From contig UWYS01000005.1 in the NCBI GenBank assembly GCA_900291925.1, forward strand, positions 682,001-746,000: a stretch of 64,000 nt of DNA, given 5' to 3'. The stretch's first letter is position 1, and each line of letters opens with the position of its first letter. Origin of the DNA: Thecaphora thlaspeos. Taxonomy: Eukaryota; Basidiomycota; Ustilaginomycetes; Urocystidales; Glomosporiaceae. This document shows, piece after piece, positions 10,873 through 22,482 of the stretch. The translations under genes and the position numbers were made by a program. A model generated the notes under the pieces. It saw only the letters and a program-made list of their open reading frames with translations. It did not search any database and was not told the origin of the DNA.

Positions 10873-11760
10873 CTAGACGTCGAGTTTTTGACCAGTTTTG
10901 CTCTTGCTCGTTGCCTTGTTGTCGCTGTGCGACGTAGGGTAGCTAGGCTTGACGCGCGATGCAGCTACAGCAGTGCGCTTGGCGTCTGCCACCGCCTTTT
11001 GTGCCGCTTTCTTGGCGAACTTCTTTTGCAGCTTGTCCTGCTGTTTGGCGTCGCTGGTTGGCTTGTTCTTGGAGGGTGGTGCGGAGGGATCTGCAGCCTC
11101 GTTTCGCTTCGCGGCGTCGCGTTCTGCCTGGAGGTGGTCCATTGCAGTGATGGCGTCGCGCGGGTCGATCTCCCTTGCCTGGTCGTCGACTAGCTCGGCG
11201 TGGACAAACGCTTTGAAGCGATGCAGGCGGCGGCGGTGTGGCTGCGACGTCGGGGGCGGAAGGTGTGGTAGGAGAGGGAAGGAGTTGTGCGCGTGTAGGC
11301 AAGGTGAGTTGGATGGCAAGGTGTGCAGAGTGTCTGCGTTGCCGCGGGCGTAGCGTACCTTGGACTGGATGTGGACGTGGATCATTTGGTCGCTCTTGAG
11401 CCTTGCGGCTGGGCAGAGGATGCAGCTGCGCTCGTGTACACGGCGCTTCATTGGATTTGAGGGATCGATGTAGATGGGGTCGTGGAATGCTTCGTCGATC
11501 GTCATTGGCAGTGGCTCTTGTTCGTCGTCGTCGTTGTCGTTGTCGTTGTCGTCGTCGTCGTTTTCGTCGTCGTTTTCGTCGTCGTCGTCGTTGTCATTGT
11601 CGTCGTCGCTGCTGTCGTCGTCACTGCTGTCGTCGTCGCTGCTGTCGTCGTCGTCATGCATGGTGGCGTAGGTGGAGGCAGAGAGAGCGAGGCCGTCCGA
11701 TTGGGCGTCGAGCTCGAGCTGCTCTCTGCGCCTTGATAGTTTGTAGACTCTCTTGAACAT
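10873..11760 (-). CDS. Asp-rich protein with a single split zinc finger, basic C-terminus
   Basis: Exons 11359-11760 and 10873-11241 encode 256 residues. After MFKRVYKLSRRREQ comes an acidic tract of about 50 Asp/Ser/Asn/Glu residues written mainly in GAC/GAT repeats. Next is a U1/C2H2-like zinc finger: CILC in exon 1, then HVHIQSK completed by PHRRRLHR from exon 2, so the intron falls inside the finger. The remainder is Lys/Ala-rich (KKFAKKAAQKA). Acidic plus basic blocks with one matrin/U1-type finger are common in nucleolar ribosome-assembly and RNA-binding proteins, but I cannot name the orthologue. The frame ends at GTC-TAG (10873). Another frame continues as a lysine-rich sequence to about 10784, so an additional 3' splice event could lengthen the protein. 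It diverges from PLC across 465 bp. Confidence 0.75.
   Translation of the reverse strand: MFKRVYKLSRRREQLELDAQSDGLALSASTYATMHDDDDSSDDDSSDDDSSDDDNDNDDDDENDDENDDDDNDNDNDDDEQEPLPMTIDEAFHDPIYIDPSNPMKRRVHERSCILCPAARLKSDQMIHVHIQSKVRYARGNADTLHTLPSNSPCLHAHNSFPLLPHLPPPTSQPHRRRLHRFKAFVHAELVDDQAREIDPRDAITAMDHLQAERDAAKRNEAADPSAPPSKNKPTSDAKQQDKLQKKFAKKAAQKAVADAKRTAVAASRVKPSYPTSHSDNKATSKSKTGQKLDV
11524..11660. repeat. GTC/GTT trinucleotide tract coding for poly-Asp on the minus strand
   Basis: About 137 bp of imperfect GTC, GTT and GCT triplets on the + strand encode the Asp/Ser/Asn run of the zinc-finger protein on the opposite strand. The same tract opens spurious Val-, Ser- and Arg-rich frames on the + strand. 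Confidence 0.85.
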
Positions 11761-12225
11761 GGTGAGCGAGGAGCGCTGTGTGGATGGGTTGGGGGTTTTT
11801 TGTTGCGTGTGAGCGAGAGGAAAGGAGGATGGTGCGAGCGAGCGTTTTATGTTCGCTTTTTGCACTTGGAAAATAGAATAGAAAAGTGGCGGCGTGGCAG
11901 GCAGCGGATATGTACAGTACTGTAACTGCTCCACTGTATATAATGTAGTGGAGCGGCGGGGCCACCTTTGACATTTCCATTAGTGCGCGGCTGAGGCGGC
12001 GGCTGCCCTTGGCTCCCCCCCGCTCCCTCGCTCCCTCTCTCTCTCTCTCCACCATCCACCACCACTCCATCTCCCGCTCGCGCCACCCCGTCCGCCACTC
12101 AGTCGCGCCCATATGCTTCCGCAACCCTCCCCACACACCCCGCCATCGGCCTCTCGCCTCCACCTCGTCGAGCTACTCCACAACGCCCCGCCCCTGCCCC
12201 TTGCCCTTGCCCTTCCACCGCAGCC

Positions 12226-15200
12226 ATGGCATCCCCTACACACTCAGACTATCGCTCCGTAAAGACCTGGCTCAAGTCTCTCCTCCTCTCCAGCGACAAG
12301 CACAGCGACACCGGCGGCCACCTCAACCACGGCAACGTCAACGCCACCACCATCGCCACACCATCCACGTCGACAGAGTCGCCATCCCTCCATCCCCACC
12401 TTCCATCACCCCCAAACACCGCAATTCTTCGCAGGCTCAGCACTTCTGCCCACCTCATCTCCTTCCATCACGCCGTAGACGTCTCACAGCTAGGCACCTC
12501 CGCTCCACCCTCGTCCCTTGACGCTGCTGCTCCCATACACGTCCCCCTCGCCCCCGCCTCTCATCCATACCGATGCCCACCCCTCGCCCCCACCGACGAC
12601 CCCACCTTTAGCCTCACGCCTCCTAGCCTCACCTTTGCCACTCATCACTCGCCGCCTCCCTCGCACACCAATTGGCCTACACCACTTCCACCAAGCCCCA
12701 GCATCTCAAAGACCATCGGACAAGGCGTCACCTCACTACAAGAGCGCCTACAGCATCGCAGAAGGGCCAGTGAAACCTTCAGGCGCATGCGAGTCGGCAG
12801 CGACGCCGCATCCGATACACCAGAAGCCTCTGCATCCAACGACGCCAAACGCGACCGTTTCAAGCACGACCCATCCATCTCTTCCTTGCCCGACCGCGCG
12901 GGGATACGCAGCCGCGATGTCGAGCCTGGCCCCGCTTCCCTCCGACCCTCCTTGCCCACCAGCCCCAAAGCGACCAGCTCCACTCCGCTCTGCGACCAAG
13001 ACGTCGGCCTCAACAGCGTCACCACGCAGGCATCCGGTCTGTCGGTATTCTCGTCCTCGGCCGCCTCGTCCACTTCTGCACCTCCAGCCTGCCTCCTCCT
13101 GCCGGCCGGCGAGCTGATGCTCAAGGTCACACATAAAAAGGTCAAACAAACAACCTTTCAGCTCGACGCCGACCGCGGCCAGATCACCTGGCAAAGCAAG
13201 AAGGACAACAGAGGTGAGTCAAACGCTGCCCCCCCCCCTCAGCCATCTTCACGCTCTCTCCTACCCAACCCCCACCGAACACCTGCTGACCACGGCCTGA
13301 CGCGCGCGCTGTTCGTTACAGTCAACCTTGAGACGATCCGCGAGGTGCGATTCGCCTCGTCGGCGGCCTCCTACCGCACGTCGCTCAACATCTCGTCGAC
13401 GCACGAGCCTCGTTGGCTCACCATCATCTACCAGACCGGCGGCATCTACAAGGCGCTCCACCTCATCGCGCTCAGCGATGCCTCCGTCGACCGCTGGAGG
13501 TCGAGCCTGCTCCACCTCCAGACGCTCAGAAAGGAGATCCTGGAAGGCGTAGGCGCCGCGGGCAGCCTCAACGCCCGGAGGAACCTCTGGCTAAAGCACC
13601 ACTGGAAGGATGCCAATGAGACAAACGACGAGAAGCTCTCATTTGCCGAGGTGCAGAAGCTTTGCCGGAGGCTCGGCATCGAAAAGAGCCGTGCAAACTT
13701 GCGCAACTGCTTCGAGCAGTCGGACTGGAAGAAGCGAGGCTACCTGGACTTTGAGGATTTCCAGGCGTTTGTCCGCCTCCTCAAGAGGAGGGAGGACGTC
13801 GAGGCCATCTTCCTGCGCATAGCCGACCTTGGGCTGTCGGCGCCGAGCTTCGCGTCGACCGTCGCTGCTCCATCTGTGGCCGGCACCCAGGCTGGCGGCA
13901 TGGCGACTTCTGCAGGGACTGCCGAGACCGCAAAAGACTCGGCAAAACCTCCAGACATCTTGCCAGAGAGCCTCGGAGTTAGCGGTCTCAGTCTCGCGGC
14001 TTTCACAGCATTCCTGGTCGAGGAGCAGAAGGTGAGTCGGAGCGCAGGGTGCACCTCGCCTCTCGCTATGGATAAGAAGGACGGGCTCACTCAATTAGCA
14101 TCTGCTGTTCAACCGCACACTCTCCTGGCACAGCACACCGCTTTGAACGATGCGCAAGTCGCCGATATGTTTGCGCGGTACGGCAGCGAGGACCACGGCC
14201 TCGACGCATCCATACAAGAGCCGGCGATGCGCTACGAGGGTTTCCTGGACTTCCTGACCTCGTCGGACAACCCGCCACTGGCAAATGAGTCGGTAATGCT
14301 GGCCAGCAACCCTGGCCCAGCCATGGATGAGCGGTCTCGCCCGCCGGCTGCTCCGGGAGTTGCACAGGAGCAGTGCGCCAGGCTAGGGGTACCCTCGGCC
14401 GAACAATTGCTTGCTCAAGGGCAGACGGCTCAGGGGCAGAGTCGGCCGACGTGTCGGCCCTTGCCGTTTTTACGCAACACGGCCTCGTCCTCAAGCTTGC
14501 CAGGAGCTAGCTCCGCCTTGCCTTCCCGAGCCCACGCCGAGACAGCTGAGGAGCTGATCGCGGCCGGTGCCAGCAACACCGACAGCAGGAAGCTGCCGGT
14601 CAACCTTCGAAGGACGGCGGTGACGCAGGACATGACGAGACCACTGAGCGACTACTACATCAGCTCGAGCCACAACACCTACCTGCTCAAGACGCAGTGG
14701 AAAGGCGACAGCACCGTCGAAGGCTATATTCGAGCCCTGCTCCAGGGTGCGAGGAGCGTCGAGCGTGAGTAGAGCCGGCGGGCACAGCGGAGCACGACGG
14801 TCTCCATTGCCAGCAGCAGGACTTCGACTGACCTTTCAAGGGTCTTCCTCCGGACGACCCACAGTCGACTGTTGGGACGGCCCAAGCATGACGCCGCAGA
14901 TCACCCATGGCCGAACCCTGACGAGCAAGGTACCGTTCGCCGATGTGATCGCAGCAATCGGCCGCTACGCCTTTGTGACGTCGCCGTACCCGCTGATCCT
15001 CTCGCTCGAGGTGCACAACGACGTCCCACAGCAAGAGGTGATAGCCAAAATCCTACGCGAGACGCTGGGAGACAGTCTGCTGAGCCAGAGACTCAAGGGA
15101 GACGGTGATCGAGCGGCCCGCACGGATCTGCCATGTCCAGAGGCCCTCAAATTCAAGATCCTTGTCAAGGTGAGTGTGGCCCGGGGGCGTGGCCACGAAT

Positions 15201-16978
15201 ACGTTGCATCGAGGCACTGGGCCCTAGTTGAATGTTGCATCCTTTCCTTCCAGGCCAAGAACCTCTACCTTGCGCAGGGTCAGCCTGACAGGCTCAACGT
15301 GGTGCAACCGCCTGTTGCGGAAGAGCCAGCCGTCGTGATAGAGGCGCAAGCAGCGTCGGTGACCGACACGACGACAGAGTCGGACAGCGACGCCCTCCTC
15401 TCGAGCGCGCGTGACCTGGTTCGCAGGGTGACGAAGCGACGCCCTCGCAATGCCGACGGCGTCGCCGCAGCCGACGGGGAAGGCTCGCGAGCCTCCAAGC
15501 CGGCAAAGGTGCTGATGTCGGCATCGCTGGCGGCACTGCTGGTCTACACGGTTGGCGTCAAATGCCGCGGCTTCAACAAGAAGGAAATCTACGCGACAGA
15601 GCACATGATCTCGCTCTCCGAGAAGACGGCGCTCAAGTTTATCCGCGACCCAATGATGCGCGAGTCGCTCGTCAAGCACAATCGGTCTCACCTCACCCGC
15701 ATCTACCCGTCGATGAGCAGCTTTGCACGGGTGCACGCCAGCCGCAACTTCTCACCGCTCGACATGTGGGCGGCCGGATGCCACTTGGTGGCGCTCAACT
15801 GGCAGACGATTGACATCGGCTTCGAGCTCAACCAGGCCATGTTTGCGCGCAACGGACGGTGCGGTTACGTGCTCAAGCCTCCGGCGCTGCGCATCAAGGA
15901 GCAGAGCAAGGCGTCGACCAGCCAGCGCCTCCGCTTCTGCGTCGACCTGCAGATCATCTCGGCGCAGCAGCTCCCGCGCAAGGGCAAGGATGCGGCCAAG
16001 GAAAAGGACGGCGACGACCGCGATCCGATCAACCCGTACGTCTCAGTCTCGCTCATGGTGCCCGAATGCTGGGGCAGACAGCCCCGCAGCTTTGTGCGAG
16101 GCGCCAGCACCGATGCGTCGATCGCTGCAGTCGCCTTTGGCGACAGCAACCTGGTCAAGGTCTCGTCGAGGGAAGCGAAAAGATACCCGCCGCGCAGCAG
16201 CAGCCTCCCGCCGGACGCCAACCTGGCTTCTCCGATCGCCTCGCCCCTTTTCATCTCGCCTTCGGCGGCATCCGGGACGGCCGAGTCGCAGCACAGCCTA
16301 CAAACCTCTACCTCCGCAGCGTCTCTCGACATCAATCAGGGAACCCGGCCTCATGTGCTGCTCAAAACTCCCACGAGCGCTTCGGCGCCTCCAGCTTCGG
16401 GCGGAGGGAACCAACACGGCAGCAGCGCGGCGTCGGGCCAGGTCCAAGAGACGTCGACCGGTCCGGTCCTGGACACGGAGATGGTCCCTAAGCCCTCTAG
16501 CTCTCGCCTGCGCACGCCCACTGTCAAGGGCAATGGCTTCAGCCCACGGTGGAACACGAGCATGTCTGTGCAAATCGAGATCCCCGCCGGAGCCGATTTC
16601 GATCTTGCCGCGCTGAACCAAGGAAGGATGGAAGCCGACCCCGCAGCGCCGACGAGCGTGCAGAGGTTGAGTCAAGGCCTGCTGGACCTATGCTTCCTAC
16701 GCTTTGAAGTGTACGACGATGACGACGTCAACGACGGCTCGGAAGCGAGCAGTCGCACCACCACGAGCAGCAGCAACAGCGGGATCGACGGAGACTGCAT
16801 CGCCGCGTACGCCGTCTCGGTAGGGTCGCTGCAGCAGGGATATCGCCACCTGCCCCTGTACGGTGCCGAGCTGTCGCAGTTTCTCTTTTCCACGCTCTTC
16901 GTCCACGTCCGGATGCGGTTTGTCGGCGTCGTTGGAAGGGCAGCGGACGGGGACACCAAATTGCCACCGGCGACGTGA
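12226..16978 (+). CDS. PLC1: Phosphoinositide-specific phospholipase C (delta-like)
   Basis: Exons 12226-13213, 13322-14031, 14134-14764, 14865-15169 and 15254-16978 give 1452 residues. Order: a Ser/Pro-rich N-terminus of about 290 residues; a PH-like region ([14 protein letters not shown] through [13 protein letters not shown]); EF-hand-like helices ([30 protein letters not shown]); the catalytic X box with the first His in [14 protein letters not shown] and the second in [13 protein letters not shown]; the Y box ([38 protein letters not shown]); and a C2 domain ([16 protein letters not shown] to the end). It cleaves PI(4,5)P2 to inositol trisphosphate and diacylglycerol at the plasma membrane. 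The X-Y linker is long and basic, and the C2 domain contains a disordered insertion of over 150 residues, which explains the large size. I chose the third exon start at 14134 because the earlier TTAG acceptor would hit a stop. Confidence 0.92.
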
Positions 16979-18649
16979 AGCGTTCCTTTGCCGTTTTTTT
17001 CTTCCCTGTTCCTGCTGGTGCTTCGGTTGGGTCCGCCTGCTTTCTCTGCAAGACAGACACATACATACGTGCTGTAGTCCCCGGTCCCCGCGTCTCCCGG
17101 CGGCCCATGTCGTCGCATGTCGGTCTTCTCCCATTATACCATGCTCACAGGCCATCTGACTGCACATCATACCCCGCTGTGTAATCTATCTATAAAGACA
17201 GCATCGCGTTGCGCGATCCATCACTTTGCCCATGTACCCTCACGAGCTGATGAGTTGTTCGATCAAATGTAACGGATCTTTGAACCGCGGCTAGGCTAGG
17301 TCCGTTGGTCGCGTCCATGGTTGGCCACCTTGCCACGGGACGACGATGAGATCGGGGAGGAAAGGGAAGTCGCACCTGAACGAACGGGTAGACATGCAGA
17401 GTGAGGCGGGAGGGGCAATTTGTCGATTCAGACGGATGGACCTCTTCGGCTTCGTCAATGGAAGCAGCTGAAAGATGGATACCATTGTACACTCCACCAC
17501 CGCCGTCGAGACGTGCTAAGTTCATGGAAATCCGCCTGCCCCACGGCATTCCTTGATTGCTGAACTTTGGATCCGTATGACACAACGACGAATACATCAT
17601 CCTCACCCTAGGATAAGAAGACGAGAAGTTCCTCATATTCGAGGGCAACTTGCATATGAAGACGTACGTACGAATTGTGAATCCTCCCACGTCCATTCTG
17701 TCGAGATGGGAGGATCGATGGAAGGCACGAGGGAAGATCAAGAGTGGGGTTCGTTCCCAGGAACTTGGAACTGGGAGCGTATGTAAAACGTGGCGCATTG
17801 GAGGGGATTCATGGTTGTCGAGAAGAGCTGAGCTCCGATTCGGCTCGATACGTTCCGTGAAAGCAGGACCGAGAGTCTGACCTTTCAAGGCTGTCGTTTG
17901 TCGGTTCCTTTCGTCGATATTACTTAGATCTGCGGATCAAGGATGAGTGTCAGTGCCAAGTGGATGGAGCATGCCTCGATGTCTCTTCGGTTTGTATCGA
18001 TGCTATGAACGATGACTGGACGTACTGTACTCTATGGCTTCACGAGAAAGGTATCGGGGACAAGCCTTTCCAATTTGTCGATCTGCTGGCGGACGCCAGA
18101 GAGTGACATCAAGACCGGTCAATCAGACAGAAGACTCCTCTCTGGTGGGAACGGAGTTTGGGGAGTTTCCTTCTGTAAGAATCAATAGGGGGCGAGCCGG
18201 GGACTGAGCGAGCACAGTCGGCGTAGTGCAGATCTTTCCGCGGTCGTTCACTCACCACTAAGCACCCTCTTTTCTTGTCCACGATGATCTCGAACGCTCA
18301 GACCTCGACGTTGATTGATGAGGTAACGAGCGGTTGCGGAGGTGTGACACTACCATTCTGATACTTATGAACAGACGACTTTGCAGGCATCTCGTTGAGT
18401 CGCCGCAGTCACATCTGTACTCTTGTCGCACCAGCTCTGACCGTCAGTCGGTCGTCTTTGAACTCCCGCTTTGTTATGTGATGTGCTGTGCTGATCCATA
18501 GACTGAGGGTTTGAGTGAGGAGATCTGCGATAAATGTTGATCTTGCTGCAGCTGCGCCATAGCGCCTGGCTCCCCTCTGCGAGCAAACGGTGGCTTGGGT
18601 GGCTTGACTGCACACTATAAATAATGAGAATCAGTCTAAGCTTCACCTT

Positions 18650-18670
18650 GCCTGCCTGCCTGCCTGCCTG
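18650..18670. repeat. (CCTG)n microsatellite
   Basis: About five CCTG units in tandem in the gene-poor stretch. The complementary unit (GGCA/CAGG)n recurs in opposite orientation at about 20254-20275. Confidence 0.85.
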
Positions 18671-20253
18671 AATTCGAACTTTCAAATGGAAACGCGGGCG
18701 CAACGACCTGTGTACTCTATCGTACGAGTCGCGCCTCTCGCCCAGCGCGTCTGACCTTTCTCCCCGCGATGGAATCTGGCTCGCCTGAGGCGGGACGGGG
18801 TGAGCAACTCTCGACAGCTCAGCTGACGGCCTTCGCTCGCTTCGTTGTCACGTCGGCCAGCAACGATCGACGACCCACATCGAACGACGGATAGTGGACC
18901 CTTTTTTCGTGTCGCCCCCCCCCCCCCCCCGTTCCTCCGTCTCGCGTTGGGGGAGTGGAGGTGACACGAAGGCGCACGGGAATCAAGCAGAGGTACTGTA
19001 GTTGGCAAGCGGAGCCTGGCGAGCAAGGAAGGTCTTTCTGGTCCATCTCTTGCATAGCCGTTCAAGGTCCGCCCCCCTTCACCCCCCTAGATTGCCGTCC
19101 ATGGGATGGTTTCGAGGGTCCCACTCGTCAGCCCTGTTCATCTTCATGTTTATCCCATCGCAAAGTAACTAGAGCTCATGGCCAAGGGAATGGGAAGGTT
19201 TCCATTCAAGCTGATGCGCAGTCCTTAGCACGGTGACTACTGAAACGCGGTGGCTTGCGACGGGGGGCGATGGCGGCGAGCTAAGCGTCTCCCTCACACC
19301 ACGCACTTGCACCTGGCCCGCAGGGTTTCAGACCGTACTACAACGTTGATTTTGTACGTAGCGCACCAGTTGTTCTTCAGACTGGGCGTCATATTCGGCC
19401 TGCTCTCGGGCCAAGGGTGCATCAGACGGCTACGGTGCGGCCAGTAGTGCCGATGCAAATGCCGGGACAGCCGCAGCGCTAGTCAGGGGGTGGGCAAGCG
19501 TAGCATCGGGCCACGTCATAATAGCCGTACTGCCATTGTACGCCGGTCAACTTTCAGAGCGTACAGCTTCCGGCGAGACCAGTCAGGGGCTCAGCGGCAC
19601 GGCCTGCTGCAACATGGCGTAGGGCGCGATCGAAGCCACTCGGCGACCATCGGGCAGATAGGTACCAACGGCGTGATGGCCTACGACCGGATCCCTCCTG
19701 AGGATGCACAGCCAGGCTCGGGGCGACGACGACGATCGCTGGGTTTTGTCTGAGGGGTCCAATGGAGGGACAAGCATATGGACGATGTGGAGCAGCTTGC
19801 GCCACGCTTGCCAACAGCAGGCAGGATGAGCTAAAAAGCGCAGCAGGGATAGAGAAGTCGCTCAACACCTTGGCGCGCCACGCTTCACCCTTTCGCCCCG
19901 ATGGCACGCCAGCACCGGTCGCAAAGACTAGTAGTCACGGGAACGACGGCTGCTCAGGGTCGTCCTGTTCATCATCACGCTGCGGCAAGCTCCGACCTGG
20001 CGGCCCTTTGTGACCAAAGCAAAGCGCAGAGCGGATCAGGGATAGAGTTAAGGGAGACGGTCAATTCGAGGGTAGCACCCTTGTTTTCGAGTTCGGGAAG
20101 AGCGGCAAGCCGCCGCGCCCGGCTCTTCCGCTGCGCCTCGCTTGCGACGGGCGACGGGCGAGGACCCTTGATTTGGCCTCGCTCCTTGCTCGTTCGATGC
20201 TGCGACAGAGCCTGCCTCGGACTGGCGCGTCGACCAACACCTTTGACACAGCA

Positions 20254-20275
20254 GCAGGCAGGCAGGCAGGCAGGC
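20254..20275. repeat. (GGCA)n microsatellite
   Basis: About five GGCA units in tandem, the reverse complement of the CCTG-type array 1.6 kb upstream. It lies about 540 bp before the secreted double-psi barrel gene. Confidence 0.85.
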
Positions 20276-20817
20276 CTTTCGGATGATCCGCCGTCCGTCA
20301 GACTCGCTCTTCTATCGCTCCGTCTACTACTCTGCATCCTCTCCTCCCATCCCTCCATCACCCCAGTTTCTCATCCTTCTCTCCCATCCACAGCTTCAGC
20401 CTCTCCCCCATCCTCCCCACCCGCCCAAGCCTCCTTCCTTCCTCTTTCAGCACGCCCAGCCAGCCATCACAACCTGCCGCTCTTTTCACACCACTGCTGC
20501 TTACTCTCCCATTGCGCCTCGTCTCGGCAGCCCAACCCCCACTATACTTAGTTAGCCCCTACGCCACAACCACTCCGGACCTAAAACATACAAGTAGCCA
20601 ACACCGACCATCCAACCATCTCCGCCAAATCGCCCCCTTCCCCTTTCGATACCCAAGCCATCCTATCTCGCTTACTGCCTCCGCCACCAACCACCAACCA
20701 CCACCAACCACTAGTAAGTCTTCACGAGCAGGCTATTTGATATACCCTCTCACCTATCCAGCATCAGCTCTGCCCACCAACGATCAATCAGCCGACCCAC
20801 CAACAACCTTCATCGAG

Positions 20818-21555
20818 ATGCTCTTCCTCTACAGGCTCATCGCCCCCTGTACTCTGGCAGTCGCTTTCCTCGCCTCGGTCGCCGCCGCCCAGGGCATCGC
20901 CGCCAACGACAACAGCAAGCGCATGGAAATCACCTTTGAGCGTCGCGACGCAACCGATGTATTCACCCGCCCCGGCGCCGCCGTAGGCAAGTTCAACGAG
21001 ACACCCGCCGTCGAGGCTGTCACCATCGATGCTGCTCTTGCCCTCGAGGAGGACGAGGAGGAGGGTCAGGACAGCTTCGACGATGACGGGGAGTACACCA
21101 TCATCTCACAGTTCGCCTCCCTCGAGAAGCGTGGCAAAAAGCGCTACTCTGGCAAGGGTACCTACGTGAGCATCCATCGCCGCAGAGAAGCAGTCGAACC
21201 TCGGATCAACGTCTTCCTCGAAAAGATGCACGCGCTGACCTGCTCTCCCTTCTCTCGCCCCTCTTTCCTTCCCATCCTGAACACCCGACTCTAGTTCTAC
21301 CCTGGCCTGGGCAACTGCGGCGGCTGGAACGGCAAGAACGACCTGATGGTCGCCGTCCCCACGTCCATGTACGGCGGCGGCAAGCACTGCAACAAGTGGA
21401 TGCGCGTCTGCAGCGGCCGCAAGTGCGTCAACGTCCAGGTGCGCGACTCGTGCCCGAGCTGCAGCTGGGGATCGCTCGACCTCTCTCCTCGCGCCTTCAA
21501 GGCCCTCGCCCCTCTGTCGCGCGGCGTCATCAGCGTCACCTGGAACTACCTCTAG
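20818..21555 (+). CDS. Small secreted double-psi beta-barrel protein (RlpA/barwin/expansin-like), Kex2-type pro-region
   Basis: Two exons (20818-21165, 21295-21555) encode 202 residues. The N-terminus is a clear signal peptide (LIAPCTLAVAFLASVAAAQG). A pro-region of about 90 residues follows, strongly acidic in its second half, ending at a dibasic site in SLEKRGKKRYSG that suits Kex2 processing. The mature part of about 95 residues is a double-psi beta-barrel with six cysteines (GNCGGW, KHCNKW, RVCSGRKC, DSCPSC) and the family ending LDLSPRAFKALAPLSRGVI, then VTW. Fungal members are secreted, expansin- or barwin-like; some are cell-wall associated or expressed during plant colonisation. No catalytic activity can be inferred. 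The intron falls at the start of the barrel. The ATG at 20818 is preferred because it starts the signal peptide. It stands alone beside a gene-poor stretch. Confidence 0.88.
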
Positions 21556-22247
21556 GCACGATCGCCTCGTCTCTTGCTCGTATCGACATCGACGTCCCCA
21601 ACCGCCCCCCCCCCCCAAAAAAAAACGCTTCTAGCTTCCAGCTCTCGCAGCATGGCCCACCCCTGTCTCTCTCGCGTATCATAACGGTCTTTTCTGTCTC
21701 GTCCACCAGCCCTTGAGTCGCCACTGTACGCAATCGCGATCAAGGTCCCTCTACCTTATTCGCACCACTGCCAGCGGACGAACATCGGCCCTCTCTCTCT
21801 CTCTACACTGTACTTCTAGTCTCTGTCCCTCAACTCTCTTGTGTTGTTACGGCCCTTCCCTCCTTCCCCATCCTCACCCTTCCTGGATAGACGTCTCCAC
21901 TCTCTTTCTGTCTTCGAGAGCCTCCTCACCACATGAGTCGAGGCACTTGTTATCCCACCATCATCCCGCTTCCTCCCGCTCTGTATAGAGATACGAGTCG
22001 CTGTGCGACGTTAGACACACTCTCTCTTCCGCTTCTCTTAGTGGAAAGGGCTAATCCATTCTCCCCAAGATCGACTGAGGTGTGAGAGCTCCCTGTTTGA
22101 TAATGTGGGTTATCTTTGCGTTGATCGTAAAGCACGCAAGATCAATTCGTACACGTCGTTTCAGCTCCACAAGCAGAGAAGCCCACAGCGTATCGTCAAG
22201 AACGACATGTCTTTCATCTTCAGAGTGACAAAAGTATAAGATATATC
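21556..22247. other. Intergenic region after the secreted-protein gene
   Basis: About 690 bp holding the 3' flank of the secreted-protein gene and the downstream side of the 5S gene. A C12 run followed by A9 lies at about 21605-21627. No gene is visible. Confidence 0.5.
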
Positions 22248-22365
22248 AACTGCGGCACCCAGAACTCCCACGTGGTCCCCCACCGTAGTACTGACTGAGC
22301 GATACCATGCTTAACTTCGCAGATCGGACGGGATACGGTGCTTTCACGGTTCTATGGCCGCAGAT
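22248..22365 (-). rRNA. 5S ribosomal RNA
   Basis: The minus strand reads ATCTGCGGCCATAGAACCGT at the 5' end, contains the conserved AAAGCACCG and CCCGTCCGATCTGCGAAGTT core and ends GGGTGCCGCAGTT, giving the usual length of about 118 nt. The two ends pair as helix I. A run of T lies about 20 nt downstream (ATACTTTTGTC), as a Pol III terminator. It is a single dispersed copy between protein genes. It matches the copy at 51241-51358 closely, so both are probably functional. Confidence 0.93.
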
Positions 22366-22482
22366 AAAATGACTGTCAAGGCAGTAGAAAATAATCATTT
22401 CATAAAGTCGAAAGGTTATGCTTGTGGATCGAGGGATGTACAAATACAGTAGATACGAAACTTCTCCGCTGCCTCCTCTTCG

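Larger units (their letters stand above)
16979..20817. other. 3.8 kb gene-poor stretch
   Basis: I see no gene I can support here. Open frames of up to 232 codons exist (17190-17888 minus), but they lack domains, have no credible splice partners and show codon use unlike the neighbours. Contents that can be named: a run of 17 C at about 18914-18930; (CCTG)n at 18650-18670; (GGCA)n at 20254-20275; and a TATA-like CTATAAATA near 18615. The last 500 bp are strongly C/CCA-rich on the + strand and look like the leader of the secreted-protein gene. A short or strongly spliced gene, or a non-coding RNA, could be missed. Confidence 0.5.

Noticed and set aside
14032..14098. Intron of PLC ending at the TTAG near 14098
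   Set aside because: Its reading frame hits a stop soon after; the CAG at 14131-14133 gives a continuous frame into the EF-hand/X-box part.
17190..17888. 232-codon minus-strand frame in the gene-poor stretch
   Set aside because: No domain, poor codon bias and no splice partner; most likely chance.
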